In this document: positions 18,846-27,508 of the stretch, piece after piece
How the letters are laid out: each line of letters begins with the position of its first letter
Numbering within the stretch: the stretch's first letter is position 1
Origin: Paracoccus endophyticus
GTDB lineage: Bacteria; Pseudomonadota; Alphaproteobacteria; Rhodobacterales; Rhodobacteraceae
DNA length: 64,000 nt
Assembly (NCBI RefSeq): GCF_003286075.1
Contig: NZ_QLUV01000001.1
Span: 1 to 64,000 of the forward strand
Direction: 5' to 3'
The notes under the pieces: generated by a model
The model's database searches: none
What the model saw: the letters and a program-made list of their open reading frames with translations, nothing else
Told to the model about the DNA's origin: nothing
Program-made: the position numbers and the translations under genes

Positions 18846-18950
18846 CATGATTTATGCTGCATCTGCACAGTCGCAATTGCAAGCAACGATTTCCGCCCGG
18901 GCGGAGGTTCGTTCCGGTCGGCGCTGGCCAACGCGCGGGGGCTGTTATAG

Positions 18951-20003
18951 ATGCATCCGATGACCAGAAACCTGACGATCGGGCGCCCCGACGACTTTCA
19001 CCTTCACCTGCGCGACCAGCAGATGCTGGCGGCGGTCGCGCCCTGGTCGGCGCGGCTGGGTCGCGCCATCATCATGCCGAACCTGGTGCCGCCGGTCGTC
19101 ACCGGGGCGCAGGCCGCGGCCTATCGCGACCGAATCGCGGCGGCCCTGCCCGCGGATGCGACGCTGCGGCCACTGATGACGCTGTACCTGACCGAGGCGA
19201 CCGATCCCGCCGACGTGGTGGCCGCGCACGCCGCGGGCATCATCGCGGCGGTCAAGCTGTATCCGGCCGGGGCCACCACCAACTCGGACAGCGGCGTGCG
19301 CGACTTTGACCGCGTGCGCCCGGTCTTCGAGGCGATGGCCCAGGCCCGCATCCCGCTGTGCGTGCATGGCGAGGTGACGGACCCGGCCGTGGACATCTTC
19401 GACCGCGAGGCGGTGTTCATCGACCGCGTGCTGGACCCGGTCCGCCGCGCGACGCCCGGGCTGCGCGTCGTGATGGAACACATCACCACGCAGGACGGTG
19501 TGGACTATGTCCGCGCCGGGGGCGACATCGGCGGCACCCTGACCGCGCACCATCTGGTCATCAACCGCAACCACATCCTGGCCGGGGGCATCCGGCCGCA
19601 TTACTACTGCCTGCCCGTCGCCAAGCGCGAACGGCACCGGCTGGCGCTGGTCGAGGCCGCGACCTCGGGCGACGCGCGGTTCTTCGCGGGGACGGACAGC
19701 GCGCCCCATCCCGACCATGCCAAGGAAAGCGCCTGCGGCTGCGCGGGCTGCTTCACCGCGCCGAACTGGCTGCCGATCTGCGCCCATGTGTTCGAGCAGG
19801 CCGGCAGGCTGGACCGGCTTGAGGCGTTCGTCAGCCTGAACGGCGCGGCGTTCTATGGGCTGGCCCCGAACGCGGACCGCATCCGCCTGTCCCGCCGCGA
19901 CGAGCCCGCGACCTGGCCCGCCCGCATCCCGGCGGGCGAGGATTCCGTCACCGTCTTCGATCCGGGCTTTCCCCTGTACTGGCACGTCGAGGAGGCCGCA
20001 TGA
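18951..20003 (+). CDS. pyrC: Dihydroorotase
   Basis: This 350-residue zinc enzyme closes carbamoyl-aspartate to dihydroorotate in pyrimidine synthesis. It is the short PyrC class found in E. coli. The metal-binding FHLHLRD motif is near residue 18, the carbamylated lysine lies in [12 protein letters not shown] near residue 102, and histidine ligands lie in PLCVHGE and MEHITT. GTDSAPH near residue 245 carries the catalytic aspartate. ATG 18960 is an alternative start that fits family N-termini better. The stop overlaps the pyrE start by four bases. Confidence 0.93.
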   Translation: MHPMTRNLTIGRPDDFHLHLRDQQMLAAVAPWSARLGRAIIMPNLVPPVVTGAQAAAYRDRIAAALPADATLRPLMTLYLTEATDPADVVAAHAAGIIAAVKLYPAGATTNSDSGVRDFDRVRPVFEAMAQARIPLCVHGEVTDPAVDIFDREAVFIDRVLDPVRRATPGLRVVMEHITTQDGVDYVRAGGDIGGTLTAHHLVINRNHILAGGIRPHYYCLPVAKRERHRLALVEAATSGDARFFAGTDSAPHPDHAKESACGCAGCFTAPNWLPICAHVFEQAGRLDRLEAFVSLNGAAFYGLAPNADRIRLSRRDEPATWPARIPAGEDSVTVFDPGFPLYWHVEEAA

Positions 20004-20668
20004 CCCTGAGCTTTCCCCCCCGCGACGAGATCGCCCGCCTGTCGGCCCGGATGCTGCTGGAAATCCAGGCGGTGCATTTCTCGGCCGAGCCGTTCACCTA
20101 TGCCTCGGGCCTCAAGGGGCCGACCTACATCGACTGCCGCAAGCTGATCTCGTATCCGCGCATCCGCGGCACGCTGATGGACTTTCTGGCCGCGACCGTC
20201 TGCCGCGATGCAGGCTTCGAGGCGTTCGACAACATCGCAGGCGGCGAGACCGCGGGCATCCCCTTTGCCGCGATGGTGGCCGAGCGGCTGGCCCTGCCGA
20301 TGACCTATGTGCGCAAGAAGCCCAAGGGCTACGGCCGCAACGCCCGCATCGAAGGGCTGATGACCGAGGGGCAGCGCGTCCTGCTGGTCGAGGACCTGAC
20401 CACGGACGGCGGGTCCAAGCTGTCCTTCGTCGATGCCATCCGCGAAACCGGGGCGCGTTGCGCGCACACGGCGGTGATCTTTTCCTACGGCATCTTTCCC
20501 GGGACGACGCAACGCCTGGCCGAGCATGGTGTAACGCTGCATCACCTGTGCACCTGGTGGGACGTGCTGGCCGAGGCCCGCGCCCAAGGGGCGTTCGACC
20601 CGGCAACCCTTTCCGAAGTCGAGGCTTTCCTGAACGATCCGCGGGGCTGGCAGGCGGCCCATCCCTGA
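20000..20668 (+). CDS. pyrE: Orotate phosphoribosyltransferase
   Basis: This 222-residue cytoplasmic enzyme joins orotate to PRPP to make orotidine monophosphate. The PRPP-binding loop is [14 protein letters not shown] near residue 131, and [17 protein letters not shown] carries the catalytic loop lysines near residue 103. It is translationally coupled to pyrC through ATGA, so two successive pyrimidine steps with one intervening dehydrogenase are encoded together. Transcription probably ends before the DnaA boxes at 20682, though no clear terminator was seen. Confidence 0.94.
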   Translation: MTLSFPPRDEIARLSARMLLEIQAVHFSAEPFTYASGLKGPTYIDCRKLISYPRIRGTLMDFLAATVCRDAGFEAFDNIAGGETAGIPFAAMVAERLALPMTYVRKKPKGYGRNARIEGLMTEGQRVLLVEDLTTDGGSKLSFVDAIRETGARCAHTAVIFSYGIFPGTTQRLAEHGVTLHHLCTWWDVLAEARAQGAFDPATLSEVEAFLNDPRGWQAAHP

Positions 20669-20681
20669 CTTGGCCACAGCC

Positions 20682-20709
20682 TTATCCACAGGATTATCCT
20701 TTATCCACA
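20682..20709. promoter_or_regulatory. Two perfect DnaA boxes upstream of dnaB
   Basis: TTATCCACA occurs at 20682-20690 and again at 20701-20709 in the same orientation, 19 bases apart. Both match the TTATNCACA consensus exactly. A weaker relative, TTGGCCACA, lies at 20670-20678. The cluster is about 100 bases ahead of dnaB, so DnaA control of helicase synthesis is the likely meaning. Confidence 0.7.
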
Positions 20710-20808
20710 GGCTTTCCACCGAGGCGTCCCATGCTGTTCAGGGGCGGCATCGTGGACCCCTGCCCCCTGTCGTGAGATAGTCTGCGCACCCCGAGTCGAG
20801 GACATGAG

Positions 20809-22302
20809 ATGAACGAGCTTCGCGCGATCGAGCCCCGTCGCCCGGCGGGCGCCGAGGAGTCCGATAGTCCCGCCGTTCCCTTTTCCATCGAGGCCGAGCA
20901 GCAGTTGCTGGGTGCGCTGCTGACCAACAACGACGTGTTCGATTCCGTCACCCGGCTGGTCCGGGGCGAGCATTTCTACGATCCCGTCCACCGCCGGATC
21001 TTCGACCTGTGCGCCGAACGCATCACGCGCAACGCCCTCGCCAGCCCGGTCACGATCAAGGCGTTCATGGAACATGACGCCGGCCTCAAGGAACTGGGCG
21101 GCCCCGCCTATCTGGCGCGGCTGGCGGGGGCGGCGGTGTCGTCCTATGCCGCGCGCGACTATGCCCGGATGATCCGCGAGTTCGCCCTGCGGCGCGAGCT
21201 GATCACGCTGGGCCACGACATCGCGTCGCGCGCCGCGACCGTGGCCATCGACGACGACGCCGAGGAGCAGATCAAGACCGCCGAGCAGACGCTGTACAAG
21301 CTGGGCGAGCAGGGCGTGGCGGAGCGCGGCTTCCAGTCGTTCCTTCAGGCCGTCACCGGCGCGGTGCAGGCGGCCAACGCGGCCTATGCGCGCGACGGCG
21401 GGCTGTCGGGCATCTCGACGGGGCTGGTGGACCTGGACGCCAAGGTGGGGGGCCTGAACAAGTCTGACCTGCTGATCCTGGCCGGGCGCCCGTCGATGGG
21501 CAAGACCTCGCTGGCCACCAACATCGCCTTCAACGTCGCCAAGGCGCACCGCATGGGCGACCTGCCCGACGGCACCCGCGGCACGGTCGATGGCGGCGTC
21601 GTCGGCTTCTTCTCGCTCGAGATGTCGGCCGAACAATTGGCCGCGCGCATCCTGTCCGAGGCGTCCGAGGTTCCCAGCGAGCTGATCCGCCGCGGCGACA
21701 TGAGCGAGGAGGAATTCCGCCGCTTCGTCCAGGCCGCCAACGACCTGCAGAACTGCCCGCTGTATATCGACGACACCCCGGCGCTGCCGATCAACCAGCT
21801 GGCCGCCCGCGCCCGCAAGCTGAAGCGGACGATGGGGCTGGACCTGCTGATCGTGGATTATCTGCAACTGCTGCGCGCGGCGTCGGCCAAGGACAGCCGC
21901 GTCAACGAGGTGTCCGAGATCACCCAGGGCCTCAAGGCAGTGGCCAAGGAACTGAACATTCCCGTCATCGCCCTGTCGCAGCTGTCGCGCCAGGTCGAGA
22001 ACCGCGAGGACAAGCGCCCGCAGCTGTCCGACCTGCGCGAGTCCGGGTCCATCGAGCAGGACGCCGACATCGTGATGTTCGTCTATCGCGAGGAATACTA
22101 CGAAGAGCGCAAGAAGCCGGGCGACCACGAGCTCGACAAGATGGCCGAGTGGCAGCAGAAGATGGAGCAGGCCCACGGCAAGGCCGAGGTCATCATCGGC
22201 AAGCAGCGCCACGGCCCCATCGGCACGGTGGAACTCAGCTTTGAGGGACGCTTCACCCGCTTTGGCAACCTGGTGCGCCATCACGTGCAGCAATGGGGCT
22301 GA
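20809..22302 (+). CDS. dnaB: Replicative DNA helicase DnaB
   Basis: This 497-residue hexameric helicase unwinds DNA at the replication fork and contacts primase and the clamp loader. The N-terminal helical collar covers residues about 20-150. The RecA-like domain begins near residue 190, with Walker A GRPSMGKT at 226-233, the Walker B aspartate in DLLIVDYLQL near 350, and QLSRQVENR and DLRESGSIEQDAD further on. No intein is present. The start is preceded by GAGGA. The next gene starts inside its last codons. Confidence 0.95.
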   Translation: MNELRAIEPRRPAGAEESDSPAVPFSIEAEQQLLGALLTNNDVFDSVTRLVRGEHFYDPVHRRIFDLCAERITRNALASPVTIKAFMEHDAGLKELGGPAYLARLAGAAVSSYAARDYARMIREFALRRELITLGHDIASRAATVAIDDDAEEQIKTAEQTLYKLGEQGVAERGFQSFLQAVTGAVQAANAAYARDGGLSGISTGLVDLDAKVGGLNKSDLLILAGRPSMGKTSLATNIAFNVAKAHRMGDLPDGTRGTVDGGVVGFFSLEMSAEQLAARILSEASEVPSELIRRGDMSEEEFRRFVQAANDLQNCPLYIDDTPALPINQLAARARKLKRTMGLDLLIVDYLQLLRAASAKDSRVNEVSEITQGLKAVAKELNIPVIALSQLSRQVENREDKRPQLSDLRESGSIEQDADIVMFVYREEYYEERKKPGDHELDKMAEWQQKMEQAHGKAEVIIGKQRHGPIGTVELSFEGRFTRFGNLVRHHVQQWG

Positions 22303-22658
22303 CCCTGCCCGCCCTGCCGGTTTGGGTCGTCACCATCGGCCTGCTGGCCTTGTCCAACCTGTTCATGACGCTGGCGTGGTACGGCCACTTGCGATTCAAG
22401 ACGGCCCCGCTGGTGCTGGTCATTGCGATAAGCTGGCTGATCGCGCTGCCGGAATACATCCTTCAGGTGCCGGCCAACCGCATCGGCCACCGCCAGTTCA
22501 GCGCCGCCCAGCTGAAGACCATCCAGGAGGTCATCAGCCTGACGGTCTTTGCCGGCTTCTCGTGGCTGTACCTGGGCGAGCGGCTGGGCTGGCAGCATGG
22601 CGTGGGATTCACGCTGATCTGTGCGGGGGCATGGTTTGTCTTTCATGACTGGGGCTAG
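22293..22658 (+). CDS. DMT-family small membrane protein (DUF486)
   Basis: This 121-residue protein has four predicted helices and the well-known DUF486 pattern: SNLFMTLAWYGHL near residue 21, then ISWLIALPEY and PANRIGH. A C-terminal helix follows containing GVGFTLICAGAWFVF. It belongs to the drug/metabolite transporter superfamily, but no transport substrate is established. Its ATG overlaps the end of dnaB by ten bases, and its own end overlaps the next gene, so the three are likely cotranscribed. Confidence 0.75.
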   Translation: MGLTLPALPVWVVTIGLLALSNLFMTLAWYGHLRFKTAPLVLVIAISWLIALPEYILQVPANRIGHRQFSAAQLKTIQEVISLTVFAGFSWLYLGERLGWQHGVGFTLICAGAWFVFHDWG

Positions 22659-23820
22659 GACGGCGCCGCACATCCTGACGCTGGTGGCGCTGGGGGGTCT
22701 GGGCGCGCTGTCGATGAACGTGTTCCTGCCCTCGCTTCCGGGCATGGCGCGCGATTTCGGGGTGGATTACGGCGTCATGCAGCTGTCGGTCTCGGCCTAT
22801 CTGGCCGGGGCGGCGGTGGTGCAGCTGATCGCCGGCCCGATCAGCGACCGCTATGGCCGCCGCCCCGTGATGCTGTGGGCGCTGGCGATCTTTCTGGTGT
22901 CCAGCGTGGGCACATGGGCGGCGCCGACCGCCGGCTGGTTCCTGGTCTTCCGCATGATCCAGGCGGCGGTCGCCACCGGCATGGTGCTGTCGCGGGCGGT
23001 GGTGCGCGACCTGGTCGCAGGCGACGCCGCGGCCAGCCGCATCGGCTATGTCACCATGGGCATGTCGGTGATCCCGATGCTGGCCCCGGTGCTGGGCGGC
23101 CTTCTGGACGAGGCGCTGGGCTGGCGCGCCAACTTCTCGATGCTGGCGATCGCAGGCGCGGCGGTCACCGCGCTGGTCTGGCTCGACATGGGGGAAACCC
23201 GGCGCGGCCCCGGGCTGTCGATGGCCGCCCAGATGCGCAACTATCCGGCGCTGGCCCGTTCGGCGCGGTTCTGGGGCTATGCGACGGCGGCGACGCTCGC
23301 CTCGGGGGCGTTCTTCGCCTATCTGGGGGGCGCCCCCTTCGTGGGCGAGACGGTCTTTCACCTGCGCCCGGCCGAGGTCGGATACTGGTTTGCCGCGCCG
23401 TCGATCGGCTATCTGCTGGGCAACTTCATCTCGGGCCGCTGGTCGATCAAGATCGGCATGGACCGGATGATCCTGTGGGGCGGCCTGCTGACCGGGGCCG
23501 CGCTGGCCATGGCGCTGGCTGCCGATCTGGCCGGGCTGCACCACCCGCTGATGTTCTTCGGCGCGGTTGGCGTGACGGGCCTGGGCAACGGCATGGTCCT
23601 GCCCAACGCCAACGCGGGCATGATGAGCGTGCGCCCGGACCTGGCCGGCACCGCCAGCGGCCTGGGGGGCGCCATGGCGGTTGCGGGGGGCGCGGGGCTG
23701 GCGGCGCTGGCCGGGGCGCTGCTGGTGCCGGGCGCCGGGGCCGCGCCGCTGTTGGTCATCATGCTGCTGTCGGCGCTGGGGTCGCTGGTGGGCATCCTGG
23801 CGCTGATGCAGGCGCGTTAA
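22645..23820 (+). CDS. Bcr/CflA-type MFS drug efflux transporter
   Basis: This 391-residue protein has twelve predicted membrane helices. The first motif, MNVFLPSLPGMARDF near residue 23, and the loop GPISDRYGRRPVML near residue 65 are typical of the Bcr/CflA multidrug efflux group. RAVVRDL near residue 118 is also characteristic. It would export a drug or metabolite in exchange for protons. The chosen ATG lies 14 bases inside the preceding gene; a GTG at 22621 is an alternative. No regulator lies next to it. Confidence 0.82.
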   Translation: MTGARTAPHILTLVALGGLGALSMNVFLPSLPGMARDFGVDYGVMQLSVSAYLAGAAVVQLIAGPISDRYGRRPVMLWALAIFLVSSVGTWAAPTAGWFLVFRMIQAAVATGMVLSRAVVRDLVAGDAAASRIGYVTMGMSVIPMLAPVLGGLLDEALGWRANFSMLAIAGAAVTALVWLDMGETRRGPGLSMAAQMRNYPALARSARFWGYATAATLASGAFFAYLGGAPFVGETVFHLRPAEVGYWFAAPSIGYLLGNFISGRWSIKIGMDRMILWGGLLTGAALAMALAADLAGLHHPLMFFGAVGVTGLGNGMVLPNANAGMMSVRPDLAGTASGLGGAMAVAGGAGLAALAGALLVPGAGAAPLLVIMLLSALGSLVGILALMQAR

Positions 23821-23897
23821 CCGGATCTTTGCCCCTCTGCCCCAGGGTGGGGTGCATGAGCCATCGATTCGTCCCGCCCCGGCCTGTCGCCTGCACC

Positions 23898-23956
23898 GTT
23901 TGCAGGCTTGCTATCAGGGCTTTGCAAACGCTATCCCCGGCGCTGGCAAAGCAAGG
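23898..23956. promoter_or_regulatory. TTTGCAAA operator-like cluster upstream of scfR
   Basis: A perfect palindrome TTTGCAAA lies at 23921-23928. It is flanked by GTTTGCAG (23898-23905) and GGCAAAGC (23945-23952), which hold one or both half sites. RamB of Corynebacterium binds sites containing TTTGCAAA, and the downstream gene encodes a member of the same regulator family, so autoregulation is likely. Confidence 0.5.
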
Positions 23957-23964
23957 GACCCGCG

Positions 23965-25362
23965 ATGGCCACCCAGAAGATCTATGCCGGCGCCGCGCTG
24001 CGCGAAACACGCAGCCGCCACGGCCTGACCCAGCGGCTGTTCGCCGACCGGCTGGGCGTGTCGCTGCCCTATCTCAGCCAGATGGAGAACAACCACCGGC
24101 CCGTCTCGGCCGGGGTGCTGCTGCGGCTGGCGTCGGAATTCGCGGTGGACGTGGGGGCGATGGCGGCGGGCGACGCCGACCGAATGGTGCTGGACATGGC
24201 CGAGGCCCTGGCCGACCCGCTGTTCGACGCGCCAACGCCGCTGGCCGACCTGCGGCTGGCCGCGTCCAACACGCCGTCGCTGGCGCGCGCCTTTCTGGAC
24301 CTGTACCGCGCCCACCGCGAAGGGCAGGACCGGCTGGCCGCCCTGGACGAGGCGTTGGGCGCCACGGGACAGAACGCGCTGTCCTCCCCGTGGGAGGAGG
24401 TGCGCGACTTCTTCCACTACTGCGACAACTACATCGATGCGGTGGACCGCGCGGCGGAACGCTTCGCCTGCCCCGACGGCCGGCGGGCCGACCCGATGGC
24501 ACGCGCGATGGCGGCGCTGTCGGACCGGGGCATCACCGTCGATCATGCGGAACTGCCGCCGGGGGCGGTGTTTCGCCGCGACGGCAACCGCATTACCCTG
24601 AACGCCACGGCCGAGCCTGCAACGCGCGTGTTCCAGCTGCTCAACCTGGTCGCCCGCGAGACGCGGGGCGACCTGCTGGACGCGACGCTGGACCTCGGGC
24701 GGTTCCGCAGCCAGACCGCCCGCGACATCGCGCGGGTGGGGCTGGCGAACTCGTTTGCCGGCGCGGCGCTGCTGCCCTATCGCCCGTTCCTGGCCGCGGC
24801 GCGGGCCGAACGCCACGACCTGGAACGGCTGGCCCATCTGTTCGGCGCCTCGCTGGAACAGGTGGCGCACCGGCTGTCCACGTTGCAGCGCCCCGGCGAC
24901 AAGGGTGTGCCGTTCTTTTTCGTGCGCGTGGATCAGGCCGGCACGATCACCAAGCGCCACTCCGCCACCCGGCTGCAATTCGCGCGTTTTGGCGGCGCCT
25001 GCCCCCTGTGGAACGTCCATCAGGCGTTCGAGACGCCCGGCCGCTTCCTGCGCCAGCTGGCCCAGACGCCGGACGGGGTGCGCTATCTGTGCCTCTCGCG
25101 CGAGGTGGCGAAGGCCCCCGGCCAGTTCCGCGCCCCCATCCGCCGCTTTGCGATCTGCCTGGGGTGCGAGATCACGCATGCGCGCGACATGGTCTATGCC
25201 GACGGGCTGGACCTGGGAAATCCGCACTCCTACGAACAGATCGGCGTGTCCTGCCGCATCTGCCCGCGCAGCGACTGCCACCAGCGGTCGGTGCCCCCGA
25301 TCGACCGCCCCATCGTGGTGCCGCCCGACCGGTCGGGACCGTTGCCCTATGCCATCGGCTGA
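23965..25362 (+). CDS. ScfR/RamB-type short-chain fatty acyl transcriptional regulator
   Basis: This 465-residue regulator has an XRE-type helix-turn-helix at residues about 8-65, with LTQRLFADRLGVSLPYLSQ. A long central DUF955-like/ImmA-derived region follows. The C-terminal domain is cysteine-rich, with SCRICPRSDCHQRS at about residue 430. This is the architecture of short-chain fatty acyl regulators such as RamB and of the regulators of glyoxylate and ethylmalonyl-CoA pathways in Paracoccus and Rhodobacter. It probably senses an acyl-CoA and controls acetate, propionate or PHB-linked carbon flow. Its true targets are not visible beyond its own upstream repeats. Confidence 0.82.
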   Translation: MATQKIYAGAALRETRSRHGLTQRLFADRLGVSLPYLSQMENNHRPVSAGVLLRLASEFAVDVGAMAAGDADRMVLDMAEALADPLFDAPTPLADLRLAASNTPSLARAFLDLYRAHREGQDRLAALDEALGATGQNALSSPWEEVRDFFHYCDNYIDAVDRAAERFACPDGRRADPMARAMAALSDRGITVDHAELPPGAVFRRDGNRITLNATAEPATRVFQLLNLVARETRGDLLDATLDLGRFRSQTARDIARVGLANSFAGAALLPYRPFLAAARAERHDLERLAHLFGASLEQVAHRLSTLQRPGDKGVPFFFVRVDQAGTITKRHSATRLQFARFGGACPLWNVHQAFETPGRFLRQLAQTPDGVRYLCLSREVAKAPGQFRAPIRRFAICLGCEITHARDMVYADGLDLGNPHSYEQIGVSCRICPRSDCHQRSVPPIDRPIVVPPDRSGPLPYAIG

Positions 25363-25393
25363 CCGGCAGGACCAATCGACGATTGCCTGCCGG
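25363..25393. terminator. Long stem-loop directly after scfR
   Basis: CCGGCAGG pairs with CCTGCCGG, and inside it CAATCG pairs with CGATTG around a single A, giving up to 14 pairs interrupted by two unpaired bases. It starts at the first base after the scfR stop. There is no U-tract, so it may act with Rho or stabilise the mRNA end. Confidence 0.45.
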
Positions 25394-25554
25394 CGAGAAG
25401 GGGCGAAGAACAGGCGGGTTTTCGCCTCGGCAGCAAGGTTCCGCCGATCAGGCGGCATCGGGGGAACTGCAGCGTTGCAAGACTGCCACGGTTTCCCCTA
25501 ACCAGCCCGGAACCCGGCCGGGCCTGACCGGCACCTCATGAATGGATTGACCCC

Positions 25555-26871
25555 GTGCCGCGCCGCCTAGCGAACCACCTGTATTCCGTTCTCGAACGCG
25601 CCCTGCCCGAACAGCAGCTGTCTCTGAAATCCCGCGGGCGGACCCGCCTGGTGCGGCTGGGCTCGGGCACGCAGGCCCTGGCGCTGGGCGGCGGCGCGCT
25701 GGTGGTGGGCTGGACGATGCTCGCCAGTTCGATCCTGGCGATCGACGCGGTCAGCGCGGGTTCCTCGCGCGAGCAGGTGCACAAGACGCAGGCGGCGTTC
25801 GAGCAGCGGCTGGCCGAACTGTCGGCCGAACGCGACGCCCGCGCCGCCGAGGCGGTGGCGGCCCAGAACCGCTTTTCCACGGCCTTGGCGCAGGTGTCGC
25901 AGATGCAGTCGCAACTGCTGACGTCCGAGGAGCGGCGGCGCGAACTGGAATCGGGCATCGGCGCGATCCAGGCCTCGCTGCACGACGCGCTGATCGACCG
26001 CGACGCCGCGCAGCGCAAGCTGGCCCTGACCGAGGAAACCGTCGCCACCGAAACCCTGCCCCAGGCCGAACGCGCGCAGGAGTTTTCCGTCGCACTGGAC
26101 ATCCTGTCGGGCGAATTGCAATCGGCCGCCGCCGGGCGCGCCAGCGCCGAGGCCAAGGCCGCCGCGGCCGAACGCACCGCCGTGGCGCTGAGCGCCGAGC
26201 GCGACGCCATGGTGGCGCGCAACGAGGAGATCTTCGCCCAGATCGAGGATGCGGTCGAGATGTCGGTCAAGCCGCTGGACGACATGTTCCGCAAGGTGGG
26301 CGTGGACAGCGACAAGCTGCTGGCCGCCGTGCGCGAGGGCTATTCCGGCCAGGGCGGCCCGCTGACGCCGATGGGCTATTCCTCGCGCGGCAACGCCGCC
26401 ATCTCGGAATCCGAGGCGCGGGCGAACGAGATCATGGTGTCGTTGGGCGACGTCAACAAGTACCGCATCGCGGTCAGCAAGCTGCCGCTGGCGATGCCGG
26501 TGAAGTCGGCCTTCCGGTACTCGTCGGGCTTCGGCCCGCGCTGGGGCCGCGCGCATCAGGGGATCGACATGGCCGGCCCGGTCGGCACGCCGATCTATTC
26601 GACGGGCGACGGGGTCGTGACCTTTGCCGGATGGCAGCGCGGATATGGCAACCTGATCAAGGTCCAGCACGCCCTGGGGACCGAAACCCGCTATGGCCAC
26701 CTGTCGAAAATCGGGGTCAAGGTCGGGCAAAAGGTGTCGCGCAACAGCCTGATCGGTGCTATGGGCAACACCGGTCGGTCCACCGGCCCGCATCTGCATT
26801 ACGAAGTGCGGGTCAAGGGTCGCGCCGTCGATCCCATGAGCTTCATCAAGGCCGCACAGAATGTTTTCTAA
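25555..26871 (+). CDS. M23 (LytM) peptidase with coiled coil, membrane-anchored
   Basis: This 438-residue envelope protein has one membrane helix near residues 42-62. A long alanine/glutamate-rich coiled coil follows (about 70-240), and the C-terminal LytM domain begins near residue 320. The zinc ligands of an active enzyme are present: His334 and Asp338 in HQGID, and His413 and His415 in HLH. It should therefore be a peptidoglycan endopeptidase rather than a degenerate EnvC/NlpD activator. The GTG start is the only one that keeps the full N-terminus. The bactofilin gene overlaps its end, and paired LytM-bactofilin modules are known to shape cells. Confidence 0.85.
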   Translation: MPRRLANHLYSVLERALPEQQLSLKSRGRTRLVRLGSGTQALALGGGALVVGWTMLASSILAIDAVSAGSSREQVHKTQAAFEQRLAELSAERDARAAEAVAAQNRFSTALAQVSQMQSQLLTSEERRRELESGIGAIQASLHDALIDRDAAQRKLALTEETVATETLPQAERAQEFSVALDILSGELQSAAAGRASAEAKAAAAERTAVALSAERDAMVARNEEIFAQIEDAVEMSVKPLDDMFRKVGVDSDKLLAAVREGYSGQGGPLTPMGYSSRGNAAISESEARANEIMVSLGDVNKYRIAVSKLPLAMPVKSAFRYSSGFGPRWGRAHQGIDMAGPVGTPIYSTGDGVVTFAGWQRGYGNLIKVQHALGTETRYGHLSKIGVKVGQKVSRNSLIGAMGNTGRSTGPHLHYEVRVKGRAVDPMSFIKAAQNVF

Positions 26872-27364
26872 GACCCGAGTCACCGAACCTGGCCCGCGCA
26901 GCCCCAGCCCAGAGACCGATCTGAACCGCCCTGCCATGGATCACCACTTCGACCTGCCCGCCCAGCAGCCGGCGCGCACCCGCTCGGGTCCCTCGGTGCT
27001 GTCGTCGGACCTGACCGTCAAGGGCAACATCACGACCCAGGGCGACGTCCAGATCGAGGGCACGGTCGAGGGCGACATCCGCGCCCATCAGCTGACCGTC
27101 GGCGAAACCGCCACCATCCGCGGCGAGATCGTGGCCGACGAGATCATCGTGAACGGCCGCGTCGTGGGCCGTGTGCGCGGGCTGAAGGTCCGCCTGTCCG
27201 CCACCGCGCGGGTCGAGGGCGACATCGTCCACAAGACCATCGCCATCGAGTCGGGCGCGCATTTCGAAGGCTCGGTCCAGCGCCAGGAAGACCCGCTGGG
27301 CAACGGCGTGACCCCCAAGCTGGCCCCGCCCGCCGCCGCACGGATCGACGCCAAGGCCGAGTGA
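26861..27364 (+). CDS. Bactofilin cytoskeletal protein
   Basis: This 167-residue protein has a proline-rich N-terminal tail. The bactofilin beta-helix runs from about residue 47 to 140, with repeated glycine/valine turns (VKGNITTQGDVQIEGTVEGD and similar). A short C-terminal tail follows. Bactofilins form nucleotide-free filaments at the membrane and recruit cell wall enzymes. The gene starts 11 bases inside the peptidase gene with AAGG upstream, so the two are translated together and probably work together on cell shape. An internal ATG at 26936 is a less likely start. Confidence 0.9.
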   Translation: MFSKTRVTEPGPRSPSPETDLNRPAMDHHFDLPAQQPARTRSGPSVLSSDLTVKGNITTQGDVQIEGTVEGDIRAHQLTVGETATIRGEIVADEIIVNGRVVGRVRGLKVRLSATARVEGDIVHKTIAIESGAHFEGSVQRQEDPLGNGVTPKLAPPAAARIDAKAE

Positions 27365-27399
27365 GCCCCCCTGCCCCGGCAGCCCGCGCGGCGTCCTGC

Positions 27400-27441
27400 G
27401 GGGCGCCGTCTTGCTTTACGGCCGGGCCGATGCGGCGCCCC
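27400..27441. terminator. Inverted repeat between bactofilin and DUF2189 genes
   Basis: GGGGCGCC (27400-27407) and GGCGCCCC (27434-27441) form a perfect eight-pair stem around 26 bases. It lies between convergent genes, as expected for a shared terminator, but it lacks a U-tract. Confidence 0.35.
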
Positions 27442-27508
27442 GTGACGGCGCGGCCCCTGCCCAGGCAGCCCCATCACCCTTGCTGTCCGGCACGCTGCGC
27501 TTGGCCCG

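Noticed and set aside
20670-20808. A replication origin at the DnaA boxes
   Set aside because: Only two or three boxes and no AT-rich unwinding region are present. Neither dnaA nor a typical origin neighbour is seen, so promoter control of dnaB is simpler.
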